A stretch of 53,257 bases of DNA from Bacteroidales bacterium (GTDB lineage: Bacteria > Bacteroidota > Bacteroidia > Bacteroidales > WCHB1-69). The stretch spans positions 1 to 53,257 of the forward strand of contig JAISUP010000006.1 of assembly GCA_031272025.1 (NCBI GenBank), in the 5' to 3' direction. Below are positions 10,221 to 20,388 of this stretch, in pieces. The position numbers and the translations under genes are program-made. Below the pieces are notes generated by a model. That model searched no databases, was not told the origin of the DNA, and worked only from the letters and a program-made list of their open reading frames with translations. Position 1 is the stretch's first letter. Each line of letters starts with the position of its first letter.

Positions 10221-11528
10221 TTAATGGCATCTTTCTATTTTTGCCCCAATTTTTGAGAGGCGTTCCACGATTTTTTCGTAACCTCTATCTATTTGTTCCA
10301 CGTTTTGTATCACACTTTCTCCTGTTGCCGAGAGCGCGGCAATAAGTAAAGCAACGCCAGCCCGAATGTCGGGGGAGGTCATGTGCATACCTCGCATATT
10401 GTATTGACGATTCAGCCCGATGACGGTAGCACGGTGAGGGTCGCACAATATAATTTGAGCCCCCATATCTTGCAATTTATCCACGAAAAAGAGCCTGCTC
10501 TCGAACATTTTCTGGTGCACGAGCAAACTTCCTTTTGCTTGAATCGCGGTAACAAGGATAATACTAATTAAGTCGGGGGTAAAGCCGGGCCATGGGGCAT
10601 CGGCAATCGTGAGAATCGAACCGTCCATGTTGCGGGCAATTTCATACTCGTCTTGTGGCGCGATATGAATATGGTCGCCTTGTCGCTCTAAATGTATGCC
10701 CAATTTTTCAAACGTGTAAGGAATAATACCGAGATGTTCCCACGCGCACCCCTTGATCACGATATCGGAACGGGTAATGGCTGCCAATCCTATAAAACTG
10801 CCCACTTCAATCATGTCAGGCAAAATATGGTGTTTGCAACCATGCAATTTTTCCACTCCGGTAATCGTGAGCAAGTTAGAGCCAATGCCTGCAATGCAGG
10901 CACCCATGTGGGAAAGCATGTTACAAAGTTGCACGATATAAGGCTCGCACGCGGCGTTAAATATGGTCGTTGTTCCCCGCGCGAGCACGGCTGCCATGAT
11001 TATATTTGCCGTACCGGTTACCGAAGCCTCGTTAAGTAACATGTAAGTGCCGTTTAAACGAGCGGATTCTAAAAGATATATCTTTTGATTTTGCCATTGA
11101 CTAATTTTTGCCCCTAATTGTTGAAATCCTTCAAAATGCGTGGTCAGCGGGCGACGTCCTATTTTGTCTCCCCCGGGTTGACTAATATAGGCTTTTCCAA
11201 AACGTCCCAACATGGGACCTGCCGCCATGACAGAGGCTCTTATTTTTTCTGAAACTTCAATATATTCAGGAGTTTTCATCATATCAGGAGTCGTGTTTCG
11301 CGCGGTAAATTTAAAAGTTCCCGGGGCAATAACTTCTATCTCAACCCCCAAAAGTCGCAATATCTCTATAAGATTTCGCACATCAGAAATATCGGGAATA
11401 TTGGAAATAACTACCGGCTCCGCGGTTAGCAACACGGCACACAATACTTGCAGTGCTTCGTTTTTGGCTCCCTGAGGTACGATATCGCCCTGCAAAGCGT
11501 AACCCCCTTGAATCATAAAATTAGACAT
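10221..11528 (-). CDS. murA: UDP-N-acetylglucosamine 1-carboxyvinyltransferase
   Basis: 'MIQGGYALQGDIVPQGAKNEALQVLCAVLLT', 'TDLISIILVTAIQAKGS', 'RAGVALLIAALSATGES'. Confidence 0.97.
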   Translation of the reverse strand: MSNFMIQGGYALQGDIVPQGAKNEALQVLCAVLLTAEPVVISNIPDISDVRNLIEILRLLGVEIEVIAPGTFKFTARNTTPDMMKTPEYIEVSEKIRASVMAAGPMLGRFGKAYISQPGGDKIGRRPLTTHFEGFQQLGAKISQWQNQKIYLLESARLNGTYMLLNEASVTGTANIIMAAVLARGTTTIFNAACEPYIVQLCNMLSHMGACIAGIGSNLLTITGVEKLHGCKHHILPDMIEVGSFIGLAAITRSDIVIKGCAWEHLGIIPYTFEKLGIHLERQGDHIHIAPQDEYEIARNMDGSILTIADAPWPGFTPDLISIILVTAIQAKGSLLVHQKMFESRLFFVDKLQDMGAQIILCDPHRATVIGLNRQYNMRGMHMTSPDIRAGVALLIAALSATGESVIQNVEQIDRGYEKIVERLSKIGAKIERCH

Positions 11529-11532
11529 AACT

Positions 11533-12249
11533 CTATCGAGATAAAATGTCTTTCAAGGCATCCGTCCGATGGGTACTGTCGGTACGTATAAGCATCTCTT
11601 CTATTGACATTTCGGTAAACAGACTTTGAACCAACTGCAATGTGGCATAGCCCGACAAATCCGTGTTCAATGGAAGTTCATTATAGTCGCGATAGAGCGA
11701 CAAGGCTGTATTCCAATACCCTGCCGCACCGGTAGATTTCAAATTTGTAAGCAACACAGGCTGCAAAGCATTGACCAATTCTGAGGTTTTAGCATCAGCA
11801 AAAGCAGGTGTAATAGAACTAACATTGGATTTAAATAAAGCGGCAGCATCGGGAAAAGTCGTTTTCGCGATAATTTCCGTGAAAGATACTTTTGCCGATT
11901 CCCCACTCTTTTCCAATGCCCGGTTAAGGGTAAATATTAAATTATCCAATAATTCCTCCTCATGAATTTTCAGGGTATCAGACATGGCAGATGCTTCGGG
12001 CGGTAATCCTATCCTGTAAGTAGAATTACCATTAAAACCATCGGTTACACAAAGATGCGACAATGCCGTATCCAAAGACAAATTCAGGATTTGACGGGCT
12101 GCTAACTGCCATTCGGCTTCGGTATAATAGGTCCGCACGTAATCCCCCGAATCTTCAGTACACGAGATAAAAAAGCCCGCGACGATTCCTAAAATCAAAA
12201 ATATTCTCCTCATTTTATACTTAATAATTTTGTCGGCAAAGATAATCAT
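11533..12249 (-). CDS. DUF4197-type lipoprotein
   Basis: Lipobox 'GFFISCTE'; 'AARQILNLSLDTALSHL', 'KTTFPDAAALFKSN', 'GAAGYWNTALSLY' as in DUF4197 proteins. Confidence 0.8.
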   Translation of the reverse strand: MIIFADKIIKYKMRRIFLILGIVAGFFISCTEDSGDYVRTYYTEAEWQLAARQILNLSLDTALSHLCVTDGFNGNSTYRIGLPPEASAMSDTLKIHEEELLDNLIFTLNRALEKSGESAKVSFTEIIAKTTFPDAAALFKSNVSSITPAFADAKTSELVNALQPVLLTNLKSTGAAGYWNTALSLYRDYNELPLNTDLSGYATLQLVQSLFTEMSIEEMLIRTDSTHRTDALKDILSR

Positions 12250-12289
12250 TTTTGCCGAATTAGAACCTTTTAGAATTTAGAATTGGAGG

Positions 12290-12352
<63 letters not shown>

Positions 12353-12359
12353 AAAATCC

Positions 12360-12404
12360 CTTATTTCAACGAGTTCCCTTAGTAGCCAAGGAAACAATTT
12401 TTCC
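12360..12404 (+). repeat. Dispersed repeat also present in inverse orientation at 52936-52966
   Basis: 'cttatttcaacgagttcccttagtagccaag' versus the reverse complement of 52936-52966: 30 of 31 nt identical. Confidence 0.9.
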
Positions 12405-12429
12405 TCTCTCCCTTATTATCTGAATCGCT

Positions 12430-12596
12430 TCGCGGTTCTTTGTGTCTTCTTCGTGAGACTTCGTGTTACTAAAAATCATTACACGAAGAACCACGAAGAA
12501 TCCGTGTAAATCCGTTTAATCCGTGTTATCCGTGTGCCAAAAAACAATCCTGATAATCAAATTAATCTCGTGAAAATCGTGGTTCAGACAGAAAAA
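12430..12596 (+). repeat. Dispersed repeat copy A ('ttcgtgttactaaaaat...acacgaagaaccacgaag...atccgtgtaaatccgtttaatccgtgttatc')
   Basis: Shares long blocks with 14005-14250, including 'atccgtgtaaatccgtttaatccgtgttatc.gtgtgccaaaaaacaatc'. Confidence 0.9.
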
Positions 12597-12715
12597 ATGG
12601 AAACAGTGCCACGTATATTAAAAAAAGTACTATTTTTGCACCGTTTTTCAACAAAAAGCGAGATGCAAACGAAAGGATATGATTTGATTATTTTTTTCAT
12701 AAATTAAAAAAAAAG

Positions 12716-13396
12716 ATGAAAGTAACCACAAACAGGGCAAACGCCCACAGAGTTTTGAGCGTGATTTTTTGCTCGGTGATGATAGCCGTGGCTATCGTGG
12801 GTTTCGCGAGTTGCGACAAGCAAAATGATAAAGGCGAAGATGAAATTGTCAACAATACAGAAGAAGTTGGGGTAACCATCGCCGGCGTAACTTGGGCTAC
12901 CCGCAACGTGGATGCCCCCGGTACTTTTGCCGAAAAGCCTTCTGACTACGGCATGTTTTATCAGTGGAATAGGAACGTAGGGTGGTCGTCTACGGAAGAG
13001 ATCGTTTCGGGTTGGTATAGCGGTACTCCTACCGGCGATACATGGGAAATTGCTAATGACCCTTCGCCTTTGGGCTGGCGTGTGCCCACGTTTGCCGAGT
13101 TAGAAACCTTGTTCGATGAAGAAAAAGTAAGCCATGAATGGACCACGATTGATGGCGAGACAGGTTTGTTATTTACAGACAAGTTCAATGATAATAGCAT
13201 TTTCTTACCGGCTGCCGGCTGTCGCGATGTTGGCGGCGTAATCTACCGACAGTCTGTTAATGGCTACTACTATAGTAGTACTCCCCGTGCCACCGGTATC
13301 GCTTACTCCTTAAAATTCAGCATCTACAACCACGAATGGGAGTGGGAGTGCCTTAACGGAGCCTATGGACGCTCTATTCGCTGTGTGGCAAAATAG
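12716..13396 (+). CDS. FISUMP (Fibrobacter succinogenes major paralogous) domain lipoprotein
   Basis: Signal/lipobox 'VAIVGFASCDK'; 'GVTWATRNVDAPGTFAEKPSDYGMFYQWNR'; C-terminal 'LPAAGCRD...GYYYSSTP...GRSIRCVAK'. Confidence 0.9.
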   Translation: MKVTTNRANAHRVLSVIFCSVMIAVAIVGFASCDKQNDKGEDEIVNNTEEVGVTIAGVTWATRNVDAPGTFAEKPSDYGMFYQWNRNVGWSSTEEIVSGWYSGTPTGDTWEIANDPSPLGWRVPTFAELETLFDEEKVSHEWTTIDGETGLLFTDKFNDNSIFLPAAGCRDVGGVIYRQSVNGYYYSSTPRATGIAYSLKFSIYNHEWEWECLNGAYGRSIRCVAK

Positions 13397-13413
13397 CTAC
13401 CCTATCTGAACCG

Positions 13414-13752
13414 TTGGTTAACCTGATTGAATTGATTGTTTTGCTTTGTAATATTAGCAATGGCAATATAGTGAGTTTTGTCTCGTGCGAGCAAGATGAC
13501 CCCAATGAAAATAATAACAATACTTCTGTTACAGACGGTATAACTATCAACGGGGTAACGTGGGCTACGTGCAACGTGGATGTCCCCGGTACTTTTATTG
13601 ACAAACCATCTGATTTTGGCATGTTTTATCAATGGAACCGGACAATGGGTAGCGCTTTTTCATGCGGAGAACGCGGATACATTGACTTGCCTGCCTGCCC
13701 CCCGCAACGGTCTCGTCGAGGCTGTTTCAAGAGCCCGTCATGGCGGACTTGA
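13414..13752 (+). pseudogene. Second FISUMP paralogue, 3'-truncated after 'GMFYQWNR' by a repeat mosaic
   Basis: 'ITINGVTWATCNVDVPGTFIDKPSDFGMFYQWNRTMG' matches the upstream paralogue, then homology is lost near 13650. Confidence 0.85.
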
Positions 13753-13975
13753 TCCGCCCTCTCCCGATAAAGTAGGGGATTCCTGCTTTCGCGGGAATGA
13801 TAGGACTATTGCAGGGGATTCCCGCCTTCGCGGGGGGCAGGCAGGAAACAATCCGGAAAGCCGCGAACCGGATCGCTTCAGGCTTTGCCTTCGCGATGAC
13901 GGCATTGTTGCAGGGGATTCCCGCTTTCGCGATGGGCAGGTGTCCGCGTGCTTCGCGTCTTCTTGGTGTTCTCCG
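13650..13975. repeat. Composite of dispersed short repeats ('ggattcccgcyttcgcggg', 'catggcggacttgatccgcc') with 16-bp inverted arms
   Basis: Inverted arms cctgcctgccccccgc 13690-13705 / gcggggggcaggcagg 13830-13845; 'ttgcaggggattcccgcYttcgcg' occurs near 13809 and 13908; spurious ORFs read 'PAKAGIP'. Confidence 0.85.
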
Positions 13976-14004
13976 CGTGAAAAACAAACCCATATTGTCC
14001 TAAC

Positions 14005-14250
14005 CGCTTCGTGGTTCTTCGCAGTTCTTCGTGGTTCTTCGTGGTTCTTCGTGTCTTCTTCGTGAGACTTCGTGTTACTAAAAATAATTACACGAAGAAC
14101 CACGAAGTTACACGAAGTTATACGAAAAAATCCGTGTAAATCCGTTTAATCCGTGTTATCTGTGTGCCAAAAAACAATCTTGGTAATCAAGAAAATCTTA
14201 TGAAAACCTGTATTGAGCAAAGCCGAAGTATCGTGGTTCAGACAAGGAGG
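14005..14250 (+). repeat. Dispersed repeat copy B with 18-bp perfect inverted repeat
   Basis: cttcgtggttcttcgtgt 14037-14054 is the reverse complement of acacgaagaaccacgaag 14090-14107; the downstream block matches copy A. Confidence 0.9.
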
Positions 14251-14264
14251 GGAATGACGGGAAA

Positions 14265-15611
14265 CTACGGGATTTGCCATTTTTTCACGAAAGGGCAGTC
14301 CCTGAACTCGTCGTTTATTTTAATACTCGTAACTTTCACCTTGTTCATTAGCCATTTATCTACTATTTTCATTTTCTTTTCTTCTATTGCCGCGTTTTGA
14401 ATCATATCATAATCTTCCGCGAGATTGGGTTTGTGGGCGGGCACCTTACTTTTAAGATACAAAAGACGATACGACATTTTGCCGTCTTCGTTCACGTAGG
14501 GCATGGGAGAGGAATATTCACCGGGAATCAATTTGTCTATAGCAGAATATAATGCAGGTTCTAAATTTTCTTTGGTAAAACGACTCGAAAGGGTATAAGG
14601 AGAAATTACCCAGCCCCCGCTATTTTTATTTGGGTCATCGGAATATATTTGTGCTGCCCGTGTAAATTCGATGTGCTCTTGCGTGATAACTTTTTTGATA
14701 CTATCTAAATATTCAATGGCTTTGACTTGATTTTCGATAGAAGGCTTGGGTTGTAGCAAAATGTGAGCCACGTTGATTTGCTCGCCTCGTCTTTCAAGTA
14801 GTTTAATAATATGATAGCCGGCTTTGGTTTGCACCACGGGCGAGATTTCTCCGGTTTTGAGTTTAAATGCCACGGCTTCAAATTCGGGATACAATTCCCC
14901 GCGACCGGTAAAACCTACTTCTCCACCTTTTGTCGCCGTACCCGGGTCATCGGAATACAAGCGCGCTAAGGTAGAAAACTTATCCCCGCGCAATGCTCTT
15001 TCTCTGTATTCTTCTAATTTCGACTTAATTAAACCCAACTCCTCGTCCGACACGGGGGGACTCTTCACGATATGCCCAAACTCGTAATAGGCTGGAACAG
15101 ACGGCAAACTGTCATAGTCTGTTTGCTCGTAAAAACTCTTAACCTCCGAAGGGGTTACCGCGATATTTTCAGTCAATTTATCTTGTATTCGTTGCACCAA
15201 CATATTCTCTCGCGTAATGGGACGCAAATCCTTCTTTATCTCGTCCATGCTTTTCCCGTAAAAAGTTTCTAAAATTTTCGTATCCCCTCCAATTTGTTGT
15301 AAATGATACCGAATAAGGTCATCTATTTGTTTGTCTACTTCTTGTGGGGTTATAATAATGCTATCTAAATCGGCTTGATGCACGTATAGTTTTTGCGCTA
15401 CTAATTTTTCCAAAATCAGGCACCGCACCTCCTCCGGATTCTCGGTTACGGCGTATTGTGAAGAATAGTCCTTGTACATTTTTTCCATGTCCGAGCGCGT
15501 AATAATCTCTTTTCCTACCACGACAATAATGCCATCTATTGCTACTCGTTTCTGTGAAAAAACTTGTAACATGCTGATTATTAATAATAGAATACAATAA
15601 AATCTTTTCAT
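14265..15611 (-). CDS. SurA-like periplasmic peptidylprolyl isomerase
   Basis: Signal peptide; 'VVGKEIITRSDMEKM'; parvulin repeats 'ARLYSDDPGTATKGGEVGFTGRGELYPEFEAVAFKLKTGEISPVVQTKAGYHIIKL'. Confidence 0.92.
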   Translation of the reverse strand: MKRFYCILLLIISMLQVFSQKRVAIDGIIVVVGKEIITRSDMEKMYKDYSSQYAVTENPEEVRCLILEKLVAQKLYVHQADLDSIIITPQEVDKQIDDLIRYHLQQIGGDTKILETFYGKSMDEIKKDLRPITRENMLVQRIQDKLTENIAVTPSEVKSFYEQTDYDSLPSVPAYYEFGHIVKSPPVSDEELGLIKSKLEEYRERALRGDKFSTLARLYSDDPGTATKGGEVGFTGRGELYPEFEAVAFKLKTGEISPVVQTKAGYHIIKLLERRGEQINVAHILLQPKPSIENQVKAIEYLDSIKKVITQEHIEFTRAAQIYSDDPNKNSGGWVISPYTLSSRFTKENLEPALYSAIDKLIPGEYSSPMPYVNEDGKMSYRLLYLKSKVPAHKPNLAEDYDMIQNAAIEEKKMKIVDKWLMNKVKVTSIKINDEFRDCPFVKKWQIP

Positions 15612-15662
15612 TTAACCAATTTATGTCTTTTTATAAAACAAAGGTGCGAAGATACGAAAAAA

Positions 15663-16517
15663 TTACAAACCATCGTCTAAAAGAGGGTCGGGGATTTCAA
15701 ATTTTGTCAGGATATAATCAATTTGATGTTCTTTTGTTTTATGAATAATTATATCTGCTTCATCTCTAAATGGTTGTATGTGTTCGTGCAGATTGGGCAG
15801 GTTAATTGTTTGCCACACTTCTCGTGCTCGCGCGAGGGCATCCTCTTCCGCTAATAGCGTGTAAGGGTAAAAAAAAGAATCAGGACGGGTCTTTGCCTCT
15901 TCCCTTAATTGTAGAAAACGAGTTAAATACCACTGTTCCATACTTTCCTCTTCGGCATCTACATATATAGAAATATCCATGAGTGAAGTTCCCGTTTTTT
16001 TTGATTGTTGTAAGCGCGATTGTAACACGTAGACTCCTTCTAATATAACTATATCCGGCTGCCTTATCTCGGTTTCTTGCCCGGGCAGGATGTCGTAAGT
16101 ACTATGCGAATATATAGGGATTTTCACGATGGGATTCCCGTTTTTTATGTTTTGTATACATTGTAGCAACGCGGGGGTGTTATATGATTCGGGAAATCCT
16201 TTCTTAGATATTAAGTTTTTATCTTCCAATATAGCGTTGGGATATAGAAAACTATCAGTACATATCAACGCTACGCGTTTTTCTTCGCGCGAGAGCATTT
16301 TTTGCAAACTGCCCGACAACGTGCTCTTGCCTACCGAAACCCCCCCCGAAATTCCTATAAAAAAAGGAACCTTGGAACTTTCTTTTCCCGTGTATCGTTT
16401 CAAGTGCTCATTCGCGTGTGCCCACAGCAAACCCGACAAGGACAAATACACGTGCAAAAGGTCGTTTTTTAACAAGCGAGAATCACTATTATATTTAATA
16501 TCAATTTTTTGATGCAT
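15663..16517 (-). CDS. coaA: Type I pantothenate kinase / uridine kinase-like P-loop kinase
   Basis: 'FIGISGGVSVGKSTLSGSLQKML', 'TDSFLYPNAILEDKNLISKKGFPESY', 'DIVILEGVYVLQ'. Confidence 0.9.
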   Translation of the reverse strand: MHQKIDIKYNSDSRLLKNDLLHVYLSLSGLLWAHANEHLKRYTGKESSKVPFFIGISGGVSVGKSTLSGSLQKMLSREEKRVALICTDSFLYPNAILEDKNLISKKGFPESYNTPALLQCIQNIKNGNPIVKIPIYSHSTYDILPGQETEIRQPDIVILEGVYVLQSRLQQSKKTGTSLMDISIYVDAEEESMEQWYLTRFLQLREEAKTRPDSFFYPYTLLAEEDALARAREVWQTINLPNLHEHIQPFRDEADIIIHKTKEHQIDYILTKFEIPDPLLDDGL

Positions 16518-16591
16518 TTCTTTTGATAATGAATGATAACTTTACATGATTTTTTTGCAAAGGTACATGATTTTTTTCAAAATTTTAATGT

Positions 16592-16599
16592 TATCTTTG
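16592..16599 (+). promoter_or_regulatory. Bacteroidetes -7 element TATCTTTG upstream of the GH29 gene
   Basis: Exact TAnnTTTG match 37 bp before the ATG; TACCTTTG on the minus strand at 16558-16565 is appropriate for coaA. Confidence 0.6.
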
Positions 16600-16635
16600 C
16601 AAAAATATTAAATGATTATTAAAAAATAAAAAGCG

Positions 16636-18027
16636 ATGGCTAAGAAAAAACACGAAGTAGCGCGAGCAATAAGAGTAATTCTGCTTTTGTGGGCAGTTAT
16701 TTTATTGGGGGGTCAAAGCATCATGGTAGCGCAGGAAAAATTGCCGGTACCCGCGTGGTCAAAAGAGACCAAAGAACAGAAAAACAAACGGATGGAGTGG
16801 TGGACACACGACCGTTTTGGCATGTTTATCCATTGGGGGCTATACGCGTTGCCCGCCCGGCACGAGTGGGTAAAACATAACGAGAAAATGACTAATGAAC
16901 AATACCAAAAATATTTTGACCATTTTAATCCCGACCTTTATCAGCCCAAATTGTGGGCAGCCCGTGCCAAAGCAGCCGGGATGAAATATGTTACGATAAC
17001 CACCAAACACCACGAGGGTTTTTGCCTGTGGGACAGTAAATACACGGACTATAAATCCACCAATACCCCATGTCATAGAGACCTTATTAAAGAGTTGGTG
17101 GATGCTTGTCGTGCAGAAGGATTGCGCGTGGGCTTTTACTATTCTCTTATTGATTGGCATCACCCCGATTTTCCTTACGACAACCTGCACCCCGAAGCCC
17201 CTAAAGATTCGGCTACCCGTGCAGAGGCAAATAAACATCGAGACCTGAAAAAATACCAGCAATACATGAAAAACCAACTCGCGGAATTGCTCACTAATTA
17301 TGGACAAATAGATGAGTTGTTTCTTGATTTTTCTTACGAGAAGGACCAGTACAAGATGTGGGATGCCGAGGGTTTGTTGCAAGTGGTACGCCGGTTGCAG
17401 CCGCAAATTATTGTAGATGACCGTCTGGGCTTAGGAGACGACAACCCGTGGGGGTGGGATTATAAAACCCCCGAACAATACATGCCCGTGGAATGGCCTC
17501 GTGTAAATGGAGAGCAAGTCCCTTGGGAAACTTGTCAAACTTTCTCCGGCTCGTGGGGATACCACAGGGACGAGGCTTCGTGGAAAAGTGTCCCGCAACT
17601 CGTGGTTTTGCTTATCGAAACCGTGAGCAAAGGTGGAAACCTGCTACTTAACGTGGGACCTACCGCCCGAGGCGAATTCGACTACAGGGCTAATGACCGG
17701 TTAGACGGCATTGCCGAATGGATGAGTCGACACAACCGGGCAATCTATGGCTGCACACAAGCCCCCCAACAATTTCAAAAACCCGACAAATGCTTGCTTA
17801 CCTATAACCCCGAAACCAAAAGACTATATGTTCATGTTTTAGACTGGCCCTGCTGTGGTGGTCTCCCCCTGCCCGGCTTCAAGGGAAAATTTAAATACGC
17901 CCAATTGCTCAACGATGCCTCCGAGGTCCGTTTTAACGAAGATAAAGACAAAGACTTGGTTAACTTGTCTATTCCCGTGCAAAAACCCAACGTGGCGGTA
18001 CCCGTGATAGAGTTGTTCTTGGAATAA
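16636..18027 (+). CDS. Alpha-L-fucosidase (GH29)
   Basis: 'RFGMFIHWGLYALPARHEW', 'YVTITTKHHEGFCLWDSKYTDY', 'ELFLDFSYEKD', 'KGGNLLLNVGPTARGEF'; N-terminal signal peptide. Confidence 0.93.
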   Translation: MAKKKHEVARAIRVILLLWAVILLGGQSIMVAQEKLPVPAWSKETKEQKNKRMEWWTHDRFGMFIHWGLYALPARHEWVKHNEKMTNEQYQKYFDHFNPDLYQPKLWAARAKAAGMKYVTITTKHHEGFCLWDSKYTDYKSTNTPCHRDLIKELVDACRAEGLRVGFYYSLIDWHHPDFPYDNLHPEAPKDSATRAEANKHRDLKKYQQYMKNQLAELLTNYGQIDELFLDFSYEKDQYKMWDAEGLLQVVRRLQPQIIVDDRLGLGDDNPWGWDYKTPEQYMPVEWPRVNGEQVPWETCQTFSGSWGYHRDEASWKSVPQLVVLLIETVSKGGNLLLNVGPTARGEFDYRANDRLDGIAEWMSRHNRAIYGCTQAPQQFQKPDKCLLTYNPETKRLYVHVLDWPCCGGLPLPGFKGKFKYAQLLNDASEVRFNEDKDKDLVNLSIPVQKPNVAVPVIELFLE

Positions 18028-18033
18028 AGTGAA

Positions 18034-19227
18034 ATGAAAAATACACGTATAGTAGACGAGTGCACGGATAGGGTTGCCGCGATTGCCATCGATGAAGATG
18101 GCATGATCGCGGAGGTAAGCATTGCTTTGCCCGAACAAGGAGTTTCGTGTTCTAAGGAGGCATTGGATATAGTACTCATGCCGGCATTTACCGATTTGCA
18201 CGTGCATTTTCGCGACCCGGGGTTTACCCACAAGGAAGATGTCGCGAGTGGAAGTCGGGCGGCAGCGGCAGGGGGATACACCGCGGTAAATCTCATGCCA
18301 AATACCAATCCCGTGTGTAGCACGCTCGACATGGCTCGCGACGTGGAACACCGTGCACGAGAAACCGGTCTCGTGCACGTGAACCAAACTTTATGTATGA
18401 CCGAAAATCTAAAGGGAGAAAACTATCAACACCTGCTCGCGCTTCCTACCGACAGCGTGCTCTTTGTTACCGACGACGGGAAAGGGGTAAATAACGACCA
18501 TGTGATGAAAGAAATCATGAAAATATGCCGTGAAAAGAATATCACCATCATGGCACACGAAGAAGACAGTCGTTTTAGTTTGACAGATACGCGCGAAGCA
18601 GAAAACAGGATGACTTTTCGCGATTTGCAACTTTGTTCCGCGAACCCTTGTCCTATTCATTTTTGCCATGTAAGCACGAAAGAGGCAATACACGCCATTG
18701 CAGAAGCAAAACGGGCAGGGCTACCTGTTACTTGCGAAGTAACGCCTCATCATTTGGTGGCAACGGGCATTGCAGGAAATTACTATCGGGTAAACCCGCC
18801 TTTGCGGGAACAGGAAGATATTGATGCCCTGATACATGCAATACAAGATGGTATAGTAGATGCCATTGCCACCGACCATGCACCGCATACCGCGAACGAC
18901 AAGGCAAACGGGGCACCCGGCATTGACGGATTAGAAACCGCGTTCCCGCTCTGTTATACCGCGTTAGTAAAATCGGGAAAAATATCGCTCAGTAAGTTGG
19001 TACAACTAATGTCAGGATTTCCTTCACGTTTCATGCGACTGAACAAAGGCATGATAAAACCGGGCATGGATGCCGACTTCGTGTGGGTAGATTTGAATGC
19101 CCGCGGGACCATTCGTGCAGATGCTTTTGTCTCTAAAAGTAACAATACCCCCTTTGACGGGTGGTTAGTATATGGAAAAATATTGAAAACCATGAAAAAA
19201 GGAAAAATAACATACGAACACGTTTAA
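18034..19227 (+). CDS. pyrC: Dihydroorotase
   Basis: 'LMPAFTDLHVHFRDPGFTHKEDVASGSRAAAAGGYT', 'IVDAIATDHAPHTANDKA'. Confidence 0.93.
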   Translation: MKNTRIVDECTDRVAAIAIDEDGMIAEVSIALPEQGVSCSKEALDIVLMPAFTDLHVHFRDPGFTHKEDVASGSRAAAAGGYTAVNLMPNTNPVCSTLDMARDVEHRARETGLVHVNQTLCMTENLKGENYQHLLALPTDSVLFVTDDGKGVNNDHVMKEIMKICREKNITIMAHEEDSRFSLTDTREAENRMTFRDLQLCSANPCPIHFCHVSTKEAIHAIAEAKRAGLPVTCEVTPHHLVATGIAGNYYRVNPPLREQEDIDALIHAIQDGIVDAIATDHAPHTANDKANGAPGIDGLETAFPLCYTALVKSGKISLSKLVQLMSGFPSRFMRLNKGMIKPGMDADFVWVDLNARGTIRADAFVSKSNNTPFDGWLVYGKILKTMKKGKITYEHV

Positions 19228-19254
19228 AAATGCCGTTACATTTTAATACATTTC

Positions 19255-20388
19255 ATGTTTTTTACAGTTAAGAAAAAAGATACGAGAAGTAGAGCCAGAG
19301 CAGGGGTGATACAAACGGCACACGGGAATATAGAAACGCCTATTTTCATGCCGGTAGGTACCTTAGGTGGCGTGAAAGGGGTGCTTACCCGCGATTTGGA
19401 GGCTACCATTAAGGCGCGAATTATTTTGGGCAATACCTATCATCTGTATTTGCGTCCAGGCACGGGAGTGATTTCCAAAGCCGGCGGGCTACATCGTTTT
19501 AACGGGTGGAATAAACCCATATTAACTGATAGTGGTGGTTTTCAGGTATTCTCATTAAGTCATCGGAGAAAAATAAAACCCGAAGAAGGAGTATGGTTTC
19601 AATCGCATATTGACGGGTCGCGACATTTATTTTCCCCTGAAAAAGTCATGGACATACAGCGACAAATAGGGGCAGATATCGTGATGGCTTTTGATGAATG
19701 TACTCCCTATCCTTGTGAGCATGAGTACGCCGAAAAATCCATGAACATTACCCAACATTGGTTACAGCGTTGTATTGACCGTTTTGATAGTACAACCGGG
19801 CATTATGGTTACGAACAAACGCTATTTCCTATCGTGCAAGGTAGCGTGTATCGAGATTTGCGCATACGGGCAGCAGAATTTGCAAAATCTTTAAACCGAG
19901 ATGGTTACGCGATAGGCGGTGTGTCGGTAGGCGAGCCGGTAGAACTTATGTACGAGATGACAGATATTTGTTGCCAAATATTGCCCGAAACGGCTCCCCG
20001 CTATCTCATGGGAGTAGGTACTCCGGTCAATATTCTGGAAAATATTGCTTTGGGGGTAGATATGTTCGACTGTGTGATGCCGACCCGAAACGGGAGAAAC
20101 GGGATGATTTTCACGTGGAACGGGATTCTTAACATGCGAAACGAAAAATGGAAAGACGACTTTAGCCCTATTTGCGCGCGAAGTAGCCTCATGGAAGACA
20201 AAGTGCACTCCAAAGCCTTTCTACGACATTTATACGTGTCGGGCGAGATGTTGGGACCTATGCTCGGCAGTTTGCATAATTTGAATTTTTATTTGGAATT
20301 GGTAACAGTTGCTCGACAAAAAATTATGGAAGGTACATTTTTGGAATGGAAACAAAATATCGTGCCTGTTTTAGGAAATAAAATGTAA
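19255..20388 (+). CDS. tgt: tRNA-guanine transglycosylase (queuine tRNA-ribosyltransferase)
   Basis: 'TPIFMPVGTLGGVKG', 'LGNTYHLYLRPG', 'ILTDSGGFQVFSL', 'YLMGVGTPVNILENIALGVDMFDCVMPTRNGRNG'. Confidence 0.97.
   Translation: MFFTVKKKDTRSRARAGVIQTAHGNIETPIFMPVGTLGGVKGVLTRDLEATIKARIILGNTYHLYLRPGTGVISKAGGLHRFNGWNKPILTDSGGFQVFSLSHRRKIKPEEGVWFQSHIDGSRHLFSPEKVMDIQRQIGADIVMAFDECTPYPCEHEYAEKSMNITQHWLQRCIDRFDSTTGHYGYEQTLFPIVQGSVYRDLRIRAAEFAKSLNRDGYAIGGVSVGEPVELMYEMTDICCQILPETAPRYLMGVGTPVNILENIALGVDMFDCVMPTRNGRNGMIFTWNGILNMRNEKWKDDFSPICARSSLMEDKVHSKAFLRHLYVSGEMLGPMLGSLHNLNFYLELVTVARQKIMEGTFLEWKQNIVPVLGNKM

Noticed and set aside
13727-14103. Minus-strand ORFs with 'PAKAGIP' and 'RKRESPA' repeats
   Set aside because: Translations of non-coding dispersed repeats, not a protein family.
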